Below are positions 15,816-24,922 of a DNA stretch of 33,443 bases, one piece after another. The position numbers and the translations under genes are program-made. The stretch's first letter is position 1; each line of letters begins with the position of its first letter. The DNA is from Candidatus Guanabacterium sedimentis (GTDB lineage: Bacteria > Acidobacteriota > B3-B38 > Guanabaribacteriales > B3-B38), in NCBI GenBank assembly GCA_902505605.1, contig CABWKN010000008.1, positions 1 through 33,443 on the forward strand. The letters run 5' to 3'. The notes under the pieces are model-generated. The model was not told the origin of the DNA. It worked only from the letters and a program-made list of their open reading frames with translations, and did not search any database.

Positions 15816-17051
15816 TTAAATGATACCGGCCAACCAACGCCAGAGTTTGGTGGTGGTTCTGTCCCACAGCCCGAGGGAGGCAATCTGCCAGTTCTCTCTG
15901 GCCACCTTATTTCGATAGGGATACAAAAGCAGTCCCACAGCAGTGGAATAGATAGGATTGTTGACCACTTCTTTTAATCCTCCTATTCCCATGGGCGACC
16001 CAATTCTCACCGGCAGGTTGAAAAGCTCCTCGGCGGCCTCTGCTATCCCAGCAAGATTTGAGCCGCCACCTGTCAAGACAATACCCGAGTTGAGGTTTTT
16101 CCCGTAGCCCTCCTTTCTTATCTCCTCATAAGCGAGGTTGAGTATCTCTTTTGCGCGCGGCTGAATAATCTCGCACAGCAGGCTTCTGGGAAGGATGCGG
16201 GGCTTCAATCCGCCCATACCGGGAACTTCAATAATCTCATCCTCCTCTACCATTGCCGGTGAGACGCAACCGTATTTCCTCTTAATATTTTCTGCCTCTG
16301 GTATTGGGGTTCTGAGACCGACTGCAATGTCGTTGGTGAAATGGTCACCTCCTAAAGCAAGTACCCCCGTATGCCACACATTCCCTTTCTTGAAAACCGA
16401 TAGATTGGCTGTTCCTCCTCCTATATCTATCAGAGCCACACCGAGCTCCCTCTCGTCGGGTGGTAGAACCGCCTCGCTACAGGCCAGGTGCTGCAAAATG
16501 GTGTCTATAACCTCCACTCCCGCTTTGTTGGCGCAGGCTACTATGTTCTGAATGGAGGAAATCAATCCGGTGATAAGGTGGACGCATACCTCTATTCGGG
16601 ATCCGTAGATTCCGGTGGGGTCGACAATCCCATCCTGCCCGTCAATGATGAACTCTTGTGGAAGGAGATGAATAATGGTTCTGTCTGTTGGAATGGATAT
16701 GGCGCGAGCAGCATCTATCACCCGATAAATATCTTCTTTTCTGACCTCACGAGTTTTGCTGCCGACCGCAATTGCCCCCCTGCTATTAATACCCTTGATA
16801 TGCCCTCCAGCAACTCCCACATAAGCAGATTCGATGTTAACCCCTGACATTAGCTCCGCTTCCTCAACAGCTCTTTTGACCGAGTTGACCGCCTCCTCCA
16901 GGTCGATGATCACACCCTTTTTCAGACCTTTCGACTCGCTCTGCCCCATTCCCACCAGCTCAAGCTCATCGGATTCATTGACTTCAGCTATAAGCACACA
17001 GGTCTTGGTGGTGCCGATATCTATGCCAGTCAGATATCTCCCTTTTTTCAT
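15816..17051 (-). CDS. ftsA: Cell division protein FtsA
   Basis: Actin-like ATPase that ties FtsZ to the membrane, 411 aa. GIDIGTTKTCVLIAE is the phosphate-1 motif, LIDIGGGTANLSVF phosphate-2, and VLTGGGSNLAG the adenosine motif; the 1C domain lies between about residues 85 and 165. The C-terminus GLWDRTTTKLWRWLAGII is an amphipathic helix of the expected membrane-targeting type. It lies 10 nt after ftsQ and 38 nt before ftsZ. Confidence 0.97.
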   Translation of the reverse strand: MKKGRYLTGIDIGTTKTCVLIAEVNESDELELVGMGQSESKGLKKGVIIDLEEAVNSVKRAVEEAELMSGVNIESAYVGVAGGHIKGINSRGAIAVGSKTREVRKEDIYRVIDAARAISIPTDRTIIHLLPQEFIIDGQDGIVDPTGIYGSRIEVCVHLITGLISSIQNIVACANKAGVEVIDTILQHLACSEAVLPPDERELGVALIDIGGGTANLSVFKKGNVWHTGVLALGGDHFTNDIAVGLRTPIPEAENIKRKYGCVSPAMVEEDEIIEVPGMGGLKPRILPRSLLCEIIQPRAKEILNLAYEEIRKEGYGKNLNSGIVLTGGGSNLAGIAEAAEELFNLPVRIGSPMGIGGLKEVVNNPIYSTAVGLLLYPYRNKVARENWQIASLGLWDRTTTKLWRWLAGII

Positions 17052-17061
17052 TCTCTCCCGT

Positions 17062-17898
17062 TCACCTCCTTTCCTGTTTAGTTTTAATTACAATCTGGTC
17101 AGCGAATTTCAAATCTATGTATTCTATGTTTTCATATCCACCTGTTAGGTCCGCCATTACAAAGCTAAGTTTCTTCCAATTATCCAGGAAGTCATTTGCC
17201 AATAATTTGATAGGAACCGGACACCCTTTGAACCGAACTTGCAAAGAGGGGGATTCCGAGACCTCTATTAAGGTTATTTCAGACAACAGATCAGGCTCCT
17301 TTCTTGCCAGCAAGTTAATGAAACGGACGGAGTCCATAATCCCCCATTTCCACTGACTGAGTGATAGATTCCGGTGTCCGGAGATTAAGGGAAGGGAGAG
17401 ATGCTGATAAGGAGGCCCATATCGGTCGATGAATTTCGCCTCCTCACTTATGAGATAGGTTTGACCTTGGTAATTGACCATAGCTACCGGCTTCTCCTCA
17501 TAGACCACCACCGTAATGGTGGAGGGGAGCAGCCTCTTTATCGTACAGTGGTTCAACCAGGGATGGCTCTCCACTACTACTGTCTGGATGTCGGAGAGTT
17601 TTACAGAAAATATGTTCTGACCCCTAAGGGTATCAATGGTGTCCCTTATGGATTTTTCCGAAGCGAAGTGATTTCCCGTAATCACAATGGATGTGATGTT
17701 GAACCTTGGGGTATGAGTTGCATATTGATAGCCAGCCCTGCCAAGATAGAGCATTCCTGCAAGAATCATCAGGCTGAGGAGAACTTTCATAGCCCGGCGA
17801 ACCCTCTTTTTGCGGGACTTTCTCAGTGGGCTTTTTCTTGGCCGCCGCAGATAGTAGCCTTCGCTGTGTTGATACTCCTCTTCCTTTTCTCTCACCAT
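17062..17898 (-). CDS. ftsQ: Cell division protein FtsQ (DivIB)
   Basis: Bitopic divisome protein, 278 aa. A basic cytoplasmic tail rich in Arg/Lys (about 18-36) is followed by one transmembrane helix (about 37-56) and a periplasmic POTRA domain (about 66-135, beginning RFNITSIVITGNHF), then the beta domain that contacts FtsL/FtsB-type partners. LPSTITVVVYEEKPVAMV is typical of the FtsQ/DivIB family. It overlaps murB by 7 nt (the ATG precedes the murB stop), indicating coupled translation. Confidence 0.93.
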   Translation of the reverse strand: MVREKEEEYQHSEGYYLRRPRKSPLRKSRKKRVRRAMKVLLSLMILAGMLYLGRAGYQYATHTPRFNITSIVITGNHFASEKSIRDTIDTLRGQNIFSVKLSDIQTVVVESHPWLNHCTIKRLLPSTITVVVYEEKPVAMVNYQGQTYLISEEAKFIDRYGPPYQHLSLPLISGHRNLSLSQWKWGIMDSVRFINLLARKEPDLLSEITLIEVSESPSLQVRFKGCPVPIKLLANDFLDNWKKLSFVMADLTGGYENIEYIDLKFADQIVIKTKQERR

Positions 17899-18803
17899 AT
17901 AATAACCTCTTCTTCCAGCTCTACCCTCAGAGCCTTATAGACTTTTTCTTTAATAAGCTCTATTAAAGCCAGTACTTCCTTAGCGGTGGAACTGTGCCGA
18001 TTGATAATAAAATTGCCATGCTTTTTAGAGACCACCGCGCCACCAAAAGCGAGCCCTTTCAGTCCCAGTGCGTCGATCAGGTGACCGGCAGAAATTCCTG
18101 GAGGATTCTTGAAAATGCAACCCGCTGTTTTTTGCCCTATAGGCTGTCTCTCCCTCCGGAGTTTCTGGAGATAGGATATCTCTTTCTGTATCTTCCAAGA
18201 GGAGGAGGGCTTGAGGGTTATGGTTGCACTCAATATAACTTCATCTTTTCCCAGCGAGGTGCTCCTGTAAGCGAAGCCTATCTCTGATTTTTTTCGCTTG
18301 ATAACCCCTTTACCAGGAGAGAAGAGAGTTACCTCGGAGACAACCTCCTCCATGCAACCCCCAAAGGAGCTGGCATTGAGCCTAACCGCACCCCCCACGC
18401 TCCCTGGTATACCAATGGCGAACTCTATCCCGCTAAGACCCTTAGCCGCCGCCTCCCGGACGAGTCTGCTGATGGGATAACCCGAGGCAACCGATACTCT
18501 ATTGCCGGAAAACCTCGGAGCCGTTGGGAGCTTGCTCAGGCTGATAACGATATCCTTCACCCCCTCATCACGAACAATGAGTTTGGTTCCTCTTCCCAGA
18601 ATGCGCCGGGGGAGATTCTCTCCGGCAAGCTGGTTAAGAAGCCCTTCCATACTTTTCATCTCCTTGAGGAGGAGCATAAAGGGGGCTTTTCCCCCAATGC
18701 CGATGGAGGTGTAATCCGCCAGCAGGGGCTGGCTGAGAACCTCGCAGTGGTAGTCTCTCCCTATCTGCATCACAGTTTTTTGCTTTAAGAGGCTTCTTTT
18801 CAT
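17892..18803 (-). CDS. murB: UDP-N-acetylenolpyruvoylglucosamine reductase MurB
   Basis: FAD- and NADPH-dependent reduction giving UDP-MurNAc, the second committed step of peptidoglycan synthesis. About 303 aa from ATG 18803, which has GGAG nine bases upstream; the track's GTG 18824 overlaps the murC stop and adds seven residues. TSIGIGGKA, LGRGTKLIV and GIPGSVGGAVRLNA bind FAD. FAYRSTSL has the short form typical of type II MurB. The catalytic proton-donor loop reads TAGCIFKNP, with cysteine where E. coli has Ser229; this substitution exists in other MurB proteins. ddl, often next to murB, is missing. Confidence 0.94.
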   Translation of the reverse strand: MKRSLLKQKTVMQIGRDYHCEVLSQPLLADYTSIGIGGKAPFMLLLKEMKSMEGLLNQLAGENLPRRILGRGTKLIVRDEGVKDIVISLSKLPTAPRFSGNRVSVASGYPISRLVREAAAKGLSGIEFAIGIPGSVGGAVRLNASSFGGCMEEVVSEVTLFSPGKGVIKRKKSEIGFAYRSTSLGKDEVILSATITLKPSSSWKIQKEISYLQKLRRERQPIGQKTAGCIFKNPPGISAGHLIDALGLKGLAFGGAVVSKKHGNFIINRHSSTAKEVLALIELIKEKVYKALRVELEEEVIIW

Positions 18804-18820
18804 TGCCAAATTCTCCGATG

Positions 18821-20203
18821 TCACCTCTTCTGGCTCGTTTTCATAAGTTGCAAGAAGGCTTCGCCAGCCTTATATACATCCCCCGCCCCCAGGGTGAGGA
18901 GGATGTCTCCCGGTTGCACGACCTCTTTCAGATAACCGGGTATATCTGTCAGCTCGTTTATAAATATCACCCTTTTATGACCGAAGTTCTTAATCGCCTG
19001 AGCGACAAGCTCGCCATTGACTCCCTCCAAAGGGTCTTCTCCGGCGGGGTAGATTTCGGTTACCACCAGGAGGTCAGCTTGGTAAAATGAGCGGGCAAAC
19101 TCCTGAAGGAGGTGCTTTGTCCGGCTATACCGGTGTGGCTGAAAGATGACCACCATCCTTCGGTTCCAGCAGGTCTTCAGAGTGTTCAGGGTGACCTGGA
19201 TTTCAGTAGGGTGATGCCCATAATCATCGACCACCATTATGTCGTTGAGGGTTCCCTTCAGCTGTATCCTCCGTTCGGTCCCCTGGAACTCCTTCAGAGC
19301 TTTTCTGATGGTGGGAAAGTCTACATCCAGATCAAGAGCAACCCCGATAACTGCCAGAGAGTTTAAAATATTATGTTCTCCTGGCAGGTTGAGTCTGATC
19401 TGCCCCAGTCTGTTCCCCTTGAAAAGGACCTCAAAATCGGAGTGGAATCCCTCCATTTTCAGCTCGGTGGCTACCAGGTCAGCCTGACTGCAGAAGCCGT
19501 AGGTGATAATACGCCGCTCTATCTTGGGAATGATGCTCTGGATATTGGGCTGGTCTAGGCAGAGGATGACCGTTCCGTAAAAGGGGACCTTGTTGACAAA
19601 ATCTACAAAAGCGTCCTTGATGTCCTCAAGGTCTCGGTAGTGGTCGAGATGCTCCCGGTCGATGGAGGTGACCACTGCCATTGTGGGGGAGATTTTGAGG
19701 AAGGTTCGGTCGCTCTCGTCCACCTCGGCTACCAGTATCTCTCCCTGTCCCAGACGGGCGTGTCGGCTGGGAACCATCAGCCTGCCCCCAACAACAAAGG
19801 TAGGGTCCAGGCCCGCTTCGTCCAATACCATGGCCACCATTGCCGTGGTGGAGGTCTTCCCATGGGCGCCGGCTATAGCGATGCTGAACTTCATGCGCAT
19901 CAGCTCTGCCAGCATCTCCGCCCGGGGGATTACCGGTATCTTGCGCCGTTTCGCCTCTTGCAGCTCAACATTATCGTTGCGCACCGCTGAGGAGTAGACG
20001 ACTACGTCGGCCCCTAAGATGTGGTTGGGGTCATGACCCTTGTATATCTTTAATCCCGACTTTTGCAGTCGGCGGGTGAGCTTCGATTCTACCAGGTCGG
20101 AGCCAGAAATCTGATAGTTCATATTGAGGAGCACCTCGGCTATCCCGCTCATGCCGATGCCCCCGATGCCCACAAAATGGATATGATTAAACTTCCTTAT
20201 CAC
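18821..20203 (-). CDS. murC: UDP-N-acetylmuramate--L-alanine ligase MurC
   Basis: Adds L-Ala to UDP-MurNAc with ATP; 460 aa. The N-terminal Rossmann-like VGIGGIGMSGIAE binds the UDP sugar, GAHGKTST (112-118) is the ATP loop, EVDESDRTFL and SIDREHLDHY belong to the central domain, and DDYGHHPTE is a MurC hallmark. It overlaps murG by 4 nt at its start and reaches the murB start region at its end. Its place between murG and murB is the normal dcw order. Confidence 0.97.
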   Translation of the reverse strand: MIRKFNHIHFVGIGGIGMSGIAEVLLNMNYQISGSDLVESKLTRRLQKSGLKIYKGHDPNHILGADVVVYSSAVRNDNVELQEAKRRKIPVIPRAEMLAELMRMKFSIAIAGAHGKTSTTAMVAMVLDEAGLDPTFVVGGRLMVPSRHARLGQGEILVAEVDESDRTFLKISPTMAVVTSIDREHLDHYRDLEDIKDAFVDFVNKVPFYGTVILCLDQPNIQSIIPKIERRIITYGFCSQADLVATELKMEGFHSDFEVLFKGNRLGQIRLNLPGEHNILNSLAVIGVALDLDVDFPTIRKALKEFQGTERRIQLKGTLNDIMVVDDYGHHPTEIQVTLNTLKTCWNRRMVVIFQPHRYSRTKHLLQEFARSFYQADLLVVTEIYPAGEDPLEGVNGELVAQAIKNFGHKRVIFINELTDIPGYLKEVVQPGDILLTLGAGDVYKAGEAFLQLMKTSQKR

Positions 20204-21339
20204 TGTATCTCCTTCCCTGAGGAGTTATGAATAGACTTGTTTCCCATGAGCTCCAAAGCCAGCTTGGCAATTACCTCTGCCGCTTCTCTTTGTCCTAACT
20301 GATGGCTGTTGTGCTCCATTTGCTGCAGGCGGGTGGGGTTCTTCATCAGGGAGATTATCTGCTCCGCCAGCAGCCTGCCGCTGAGCTCTTGCTCCTCAAT
20401 AACAATGGCAGCTCCCGAGCTTGCCAGGCTTTGGGCATTGCGAAGCTGATGCTCCCCTGCTGAAACGGCAATCGGTATGAGGACAGAGGCTTTGCCAGCC
20501 GCAGTGAGCTCAGCAATGCTGGTCGCCCCCGAGCGACAGACAACCAGGTCTGCCTGATCATAGTGCGGGATAATATCATAGATATAAGGTTCTATCCTGG
20601 CTTTGAATCCCATCCTTTGGTAGGATTCGGCTACATTTTGGTGCTCTCTTTCCCCCGTCTGGTGAACAATCTGTATTAGAGAGCGATAGTCTTTGAGATA
20701 GGCTAAAGCCTCCACCATATTTTTATTTATAATGCGAGCCCCCTGAGAGCCGCCAAAAATGAGGAGGTGGAATCGTCCCTTTTCTTTTATCCCTCTTTTT
20801 ATTCCATAGAAGCCCGGACGCACCGGGTTGCCGGTTACTATTGTCTTACCTTTAAGATATCTCCTGGTCTCCTCAAAGGAGACCGCGCTTATTCTGGCAA
20901 ATCGAGACAGAATCCGATTGGTTGCTCCGGGAGAGACATTTTGTTCTTGAATCATGGTGGGGAACCCCAACAGCGCGGCCAGGAGAATCAGCGGACCCGA
21001 GGCATACCCTCCCACTCCAATAGAAAGGTGGGGTCGGAAAACCATAAGAAGCCATAAGGACTGAATCATTGCCAGTGGGAGGTAGAGCAGGCTTTTCAGC
21101 CTCTCGGCGGCCGATTTTCTGGCTAAACCGCTCACATAAAGGGAACGATGGGGAATACCCTCTCGGGCGAGTATCCTCCGGTCCAGGCTCGCTCGCGAGC
21201 CCACGAATACGATGCGGAGCTCGGGGTCCTTTTCAAGCAATTTTTTAGCCACCGCTATGCCGGGGTAAATATGCCCTCCGGTGCCGCCTCCGGCTATGAT
21301 GACCCTCCTCTGTTGGGTTTTTCTTTTTTTTACCTTCAC
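20200..21339 (-). CDS. murG: UDP-GlcNAc:undecaprenyl-PP-MurNAc-pentapeptide transferase MurG
   Basis: GT-B glycosyltransferase making lipid II from lipid I on the inner membrane face; 379 aa. GGGTGGHIYPG (17-27) contacts the acceptor diphosphate, GVGGYASGP and QEQNVSPG are conserved in the N-domain, and FGGSQGARIIN, then CRSGATSIAELTAAGKASVLIP, bind UDP-GlcNAc in the C-domain. The start is a GTG at 21339 in an A-rich sequence with only a weak ribosome binding site; a basic KVKKRKTQQRR tail follows. It overlaps murC by 4 nt and follows ftsW by 9 nt. Confidence 0.97.
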   Translation of the reverse strand: MKVKKRKTQQRRVIIAGGGTGGHIYPGIAVAKKLLEKDPELRIVFVGSRASLDRRILAREGIPHRSLYVSGLARKSAAERLKSLLYLPLAMIQSLWLLMVFRPHLSIGVGGYASGPLILLAALLGFPTMIQEQNVSPGATNRILSRFARISAVSFEETRRYLKGKTIVTGNPVRPGFYGIKRGIKEKGRFHLLIFGGSQGARIINKNMVEALAYLKDYRSLIQIVHQTGEREHQNVAESYQRMGFKARIEPYIYDIIPHYDQADLVVCRSGATSIAELTAAGKASVLIPIAVSAGEHQLRNAQSLASSGAAIVIEEQELSGRLLAEQIISLMKNPTRLQQMEHNSHQLGQREAAEVIAKLALELMGNKSIHNSSGKEIQ

Positions 21340-21348
21340 TATCTTTTT

Positions 21349-22440
21349 TCAAGTTGAGTATTGCGATATGTTAAGTAATATTCCCACTGCCATAAGGCTT
21401 ACAATAAGTGCCGACCCTCCGTAGCTGATGAAAGGTAGAGGAAGCCCCTTGGTAGGGAGCAGGGTCAGGGCAACGCTGATGTTTATCAGTGCCTGCAAGG
21501 TTATCATAAGGGTCAATCCCGATGCCAGGAGGGTGCCAAAATGGTCGGGTGCATTCACCGCCGCTTTTATTCCCCTTGCCATTAAGATGCCAAAAGTAAC
21601 GACCGCCAGAGAGGCTCCAATTAGCCCCAGCTCTTCTCCAATGACAGAGTAGATGAAATCGGTGTGAGGAGCAGGGAGATAGAATAGCTTCTGCTTGCTC
21701 TGACCAATCCCCAGGCCTGTGCCTCCTCCGGAGGCGATAGCGATAAGAGATTGAATGGGCTGAAAGCCGTAACCAAGGGGGTCCTTCCATGGGTTGACAA
21801 ACGCCAGAAGCCTCTCCCAGCGGTAAGGGACTCTGACAATAAGCCAGTAAAACAGAAGGGAAGCAGAGAGAAAGATTCCTCCCAGGTATTTCCAGTTCAC
21901 CCCGGCGATGAACATCATCACCACAGCGATGAGCACTACGAAGATGGCGGTTCCCAGGTCTGGTTGCATCATAATCAAAATCACCACGGTTCCTACCACT
22001 GCTAGGAGGGGGAAAACGGTCTGATAGGCATTGTTAAGCTTCTCTCTGTTTCGGTCAAGATAGAAAGCCAGAAATATCACCAGGCAGAGCTTACCCAGCT
22101 CGGAAGGTTGAAAGGATATGCTCTTCCATCGGAACCATCGACTGAAGTTTTGCGCCGGATTTGTTACCGCCAGGTAAGCCAGCATTCCCAGGGATAGAGC
22201 CAACAAGGTATAGACGATGGTAGGCTTTGAGAAAATGCGGTAATTAGTATTCAGAAGCGACATCATCAGCACAAGTCCGATGGCCATACTTACAACTTGC
22301 TTGATGAGAAAGTAAGAGGTGCTGTGGAAGTGCTCCAGGGCAACGGCAGCGGAGGCACTGTAGACCATCCCTATCCCGAACAGCACCAATATAATGACCA
22401 CGCAGAAGAGGACCTTGTCGGGAGATAGCTTCTTAGGCAT
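21349..22440 (-). CDS. ftsW: Lipid II glycosyltransferase / division protein FtsW (SEDS family)
   Basis: Polytopic SEDS peptidoglycan polymerase working with FtsI; 363 aa with about 10 predicted transmembrane helices. Recognised segments: GIGMVYSAS near the N-terminus, FQPSELGKL, QPDLGTA (conserved aspartate), APHTDFIYSVIGEELG and the C-terminal PLPFISYGGSAL. RodA is the alternative SEDS paralog, but the location between murD and murG is the standard ftsW place. It overlaps murD by 8 nt. Confidence 0.96.
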   Translation of the reverse strand: MPKKLSPDKVLFCVVIILVLFGIGMVYSASAAVALEHFHSTSYFLIKQVVSMAIGLVLMMSLLNTNYRIFSKPTIVYTLLALSLGMLAYLAVTNPAQNFSRWFRWKSISFQPSELGKLCLVIFLAFYLDRNREKLNNAYQTVFPLLAVVGTVVILIMMQPDLGTAIFVVLIAVVMMFIAGVNWKYLGGIFLSASLLFYWLIVRVPYRWERLLAFVNPWKDPLGYGFQPIQSLIAIASGGGTGLGIGQSKQKLFYLPAPHTDFIYSVIGEELGLIGASLAVVTFGILMARGIKAAVNAPDHFGTLLASGLTLMITLQALINISVALTLLPTKGLPLPFISYGGSALIVSLMAVGILLNISQYST

Positions 22441-23833
22441 TTCCCTCCCTTTGCTGCAATCGGTTTACCTCTTGTTTAAAAATTCTACCTCGCTCCTCAA
22501 AATCGGCGAACATATCAAAGCTTGTGCATCCCGGCGCCAGCAGAAATACATCGCCCGCCTCCCCGCGGGAGAAGCCGGTCTCCACCGCCTCCCTCATATC
22601 CCTGCAGGGGAGCAGGGGAGCAGTCCCCCGGAGTGAGGCGGTAATCTTATCCCTGGCTTCTCCGATAACCAGAATGAGCTTTACCCTCTCTCTGACCAGC
22701 TCCCTCAGCCGGGTGAAATCTCCTCCTTTATCCCTTCCACCCAAAAGGAGGATGATGCTTCCTGGGAAGCTCTCCAACGATTTATAAACCGCCCCAATGT
22801 TGGTGGCTTTGGAATCGTTGTAAAATGCTACTCCTTTGACAGTGGTCACATATTCCAGCCGGTGCTCCAGCCCTCGGAAGCTCCTCAGTGAATCTGCGAT
22901 GATACGGGGCTCAACTCCGCAGAGTATCCCCACAGCGGCAGCTGCCATGGCGTTTTCCAGATTGTGGCTTCCCCGGATTCCTATCTCATCTGTTTTGATG
23001 ATTTCTCCGTCTTCGCCATTCTGGTATATCATGAGGTCTCCCTTGAGGAAGATGCCTCTGCCTTCCAGCTTTTTCTGTCTGCTAAAGAGAAATGTTTTCA
23101 AAGAAAGCCTCTTTATCAAAGGTTGTGATAGAGGGTCGTCAGCGTTCAAAATAGCGTAGTCGTGGTCGGTCTGATTCTCGAAAATCCTCTCCTTTGCCCT
23201 GATGTAATCTTGGAAACTGGGATAGCGGTCCAGGTGGTCGGGAGTAATGTTCAGCAGAATACTGATATAGGGTCGGAAGGCAACGATAGTCTCCAGCTGA
23301 AAGCTGCTCAGCTCAACCGCATAGTAATCTACCCCCTTGTTGTTTACCACCCCGCAGAGGGGATTACCTATATTCCCTGCCACCACGGCTCTGAATCCAC
23401 CACGGTTGAGGACATATCCGATGAGAGTGGCGGTGGTGCTTTTGCCGTTGGAGCCGGTGACTCCGATTACCTTCCCCTTGAGGAAGTGGTAAGCCAGCTC
23501 TACCTCGCTGATAACCGGAATGCCCCTTCTCATTGCCTCCTGCAATGGCTCAATGGTCAGAGGAATTCCGGGGCTCAATATAATAAGCTCAGAGTTTAGA
23601 AAGGTCTCCAGACGGTGTCCTCCATTCTCCACTTCCACGCCCTCCTTGCGTAAAGGGCTCAGGGAGCTTTCCAGCTCGGCTTCGGGCTTGGTATCGGTGA
23701 GGGTCACCCTCGCCGCGTGCTTCAGCAGGAGTTCTGCTGCCGCCTCCCCGCTGCGGGCTGCTCCCACCACTAACACCTTTTTCCCTTTCAGGCCTGAAGC
23801 CTCAATTTTGAATCTTCTCTGTTTCGGGCTCAT
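22433..23833 (-). CDS. murD: UDP-N-acetylmuramoyl-L-alanine--D-glutamate ligase MurD
   Basis: Adds D-Glu to UDP-MurNAc-L-Ala; 466 aa. KVLVVGAARSGEAAAELL is the MurD-type N-terminal UDP-binding motif, GVTGSNGKSTT the ATP loop, LNITPDHLDRY a conserved central-domain segment, YNDSKATN the MurD-specific catalytic region, and LLLGGRDKG a further family motif. It starts 3 nt after the mraY stop codon and overlaps ftsW by 8 nt. Confidence 0.97.
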   Translation of the reverse strand: MSPKQRRFKIEASGLKGKKVLVVGAARSGEAAAELLLKHAARVTLTDTKPEAELESSLSPLRKEGVEVENGGHRLETFLNSELIILSPGIPLTIEPLQEAMRRGIPVISEVELAYHFLKGKVIGVTGSNGKSTTATLIGYVLNRGGFRAVVAGNIGNPLCGVVNNKGVDYYAVELSSFQLETIVAFRPYISILLNITPDHLDRYPSFQDYIRAKERIFENQTDHDYAILNADDPLSQPLIKRLSLKTFLFSRQKKLEGRGIFLKGDLMIYQNGEDGEIIKTDEIGIRGSHNLENAMAAAAVGILCGVEPRIIADSLRSFRGLEHRLEYVTTVKGVAFYNDSKATNIGAVYKSLESFPGSIILLLGGRDKGGDFTRLRELVRERVKLILVIGEARDKITASLRGTAPLLPCRDMREAVETGFSRGEAGDVFLLAPGCTSFDMFADFEERGRIFKQEVNRLQQREGNA

Positions 23834-23836
23834 CTC

Positions 23837-24922
23837 TTACCTCAACTTGAGGGTGCTCAGGCTCAGAAGCGCAAAAATCATGGCGATAATCAGGAAGCGG
23901 ATGATAATTTTGGACTCCTTCCAGCCCAGAAGCTCAAAATGATGGTGCAGAGGAGCCATTTTAAATACCCTCTTCCCATAAAAGCGGAAAGATATGACCT
24001 GAATAATGACCGAGAGGGCTTCCATAACAAACAATCCTCCCACCAAGAGGAGCAATATTTCCTGCTTTATTAAGACAGCAACGGTCCCTATAGCGGCCCC
24101 CAAAGCAAGGGAGCCCACATCCCCCATAAATATCTGGGCAGGATGACAGTTAAACCAGAGGAAGCCGAGCCCTGCTCCCACAATACCACCGCAGAATACG
24201 GTCAGCTCTCCCACTCCACGGACATTGGTTACATTGAGGTAGTCAGCAACTATGGCGTGTCCAGCCACATAGGCGAGGATGGTAAAGGTAGCCGATGCAA
24301 TTAATACTGACCCGATTGCCAACCCGTCAAGTCCATCGGTCATATTGACCGCATTGCTTGCCCCCACGATAACCACAATCACCAGAGGCACGTAAAACCA
24401 CCCCAGGTCGGGGGTTAGCGTCTTAAAGAAGGGGAAGCTCAGTTCGGCTGTGTACATCCCCTTACTTATCAACCACTCAAGGATAACAGCGACTGCTCCC
24501 GCAATAGCTATCTGGCAGAGGAGTTTTGTCTTTATGTTCAGCCCCCGGGAGCGGGAGCGCCTTAGTTTAAGGTAATCGTCCACAAAACCCAAAAGACCAA
24601 AAAGAATGATGACCAGCATCAAAATCCATATAAATATATTCTTGATGTCTGCCCACAAAAGGGTAGGCACCACAATGGCTGTCAGGATAAGCAGCCCGCC
24701 CATAGTGGGAGTTCCCTCTTTTCCCCGATGGGTCTCAGGAACTACATCCCTGATGGTCTGCCTTATCTGAAACTCCTTTAATTTACGGATCAGCCAGGGA
24801 CCCATGGCAAAGCTTATTATCATTGCGGTCAGAGTAGCTAAAGCGGCGCGGAAGGTAATATATCTGAACACATTAAAGGGAGAAATATATTCATGCAGGG
24901 AATAAAGGAGATAATAAAGCAT
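23837..24922 (-). CDS. mraY: Phospho-MurNAc-pentapeptide translocase MraY
   Basis: Makes lipid I by transferring phospho-MurNAc-pentapeptide to undecaprenyl phosphate; 361 aa with about 10 transmembrane helices. HRGKEGTPTMGG, FVDDYLK, NAVNMTDGLDGLA and FMGDVGSLALG include the Mg-binding aspartates, and PLHHHFELLGW is the MraY-specific histidine loop. The track starts at TTG 24925; ATG 24922 is preferred, with GGGAG upstream and a one-base overlap (TGATG) with the murF stop codon. Confidence 0.97.
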   Translation of the reverse strand: MLYYLLYSLHEYISPFNVFRYITFRAALATLTAMIISFAMGPWLIRKLKEFQIRQTIRDVVPETHRGKEGTPTMGGLLILTAIVVPTLLWADIKNIFIWILMLVIILFGLLGFVDDYLKLRRSRSRGLNIKTKLLCQIAIAGAVAVILEWLISKGMYTAELSFPFFKTLTPDLGWFYVPLVIVVIVGASNAVNMTDGLDGLAIGSVLIASATFTILAYVAGHAIVADYLNVTNVRGVGELTVFCGGIVGAGLGFLWFNCHPAQIFMGDVGSLALGAAIGTVAVLIKQEILLLLVGGLFVMEALSVIIQVISFRFYGKRVFKMAPLHHHFELLGWKESKIIIRFLIIAMIFALLSLSTLKLR

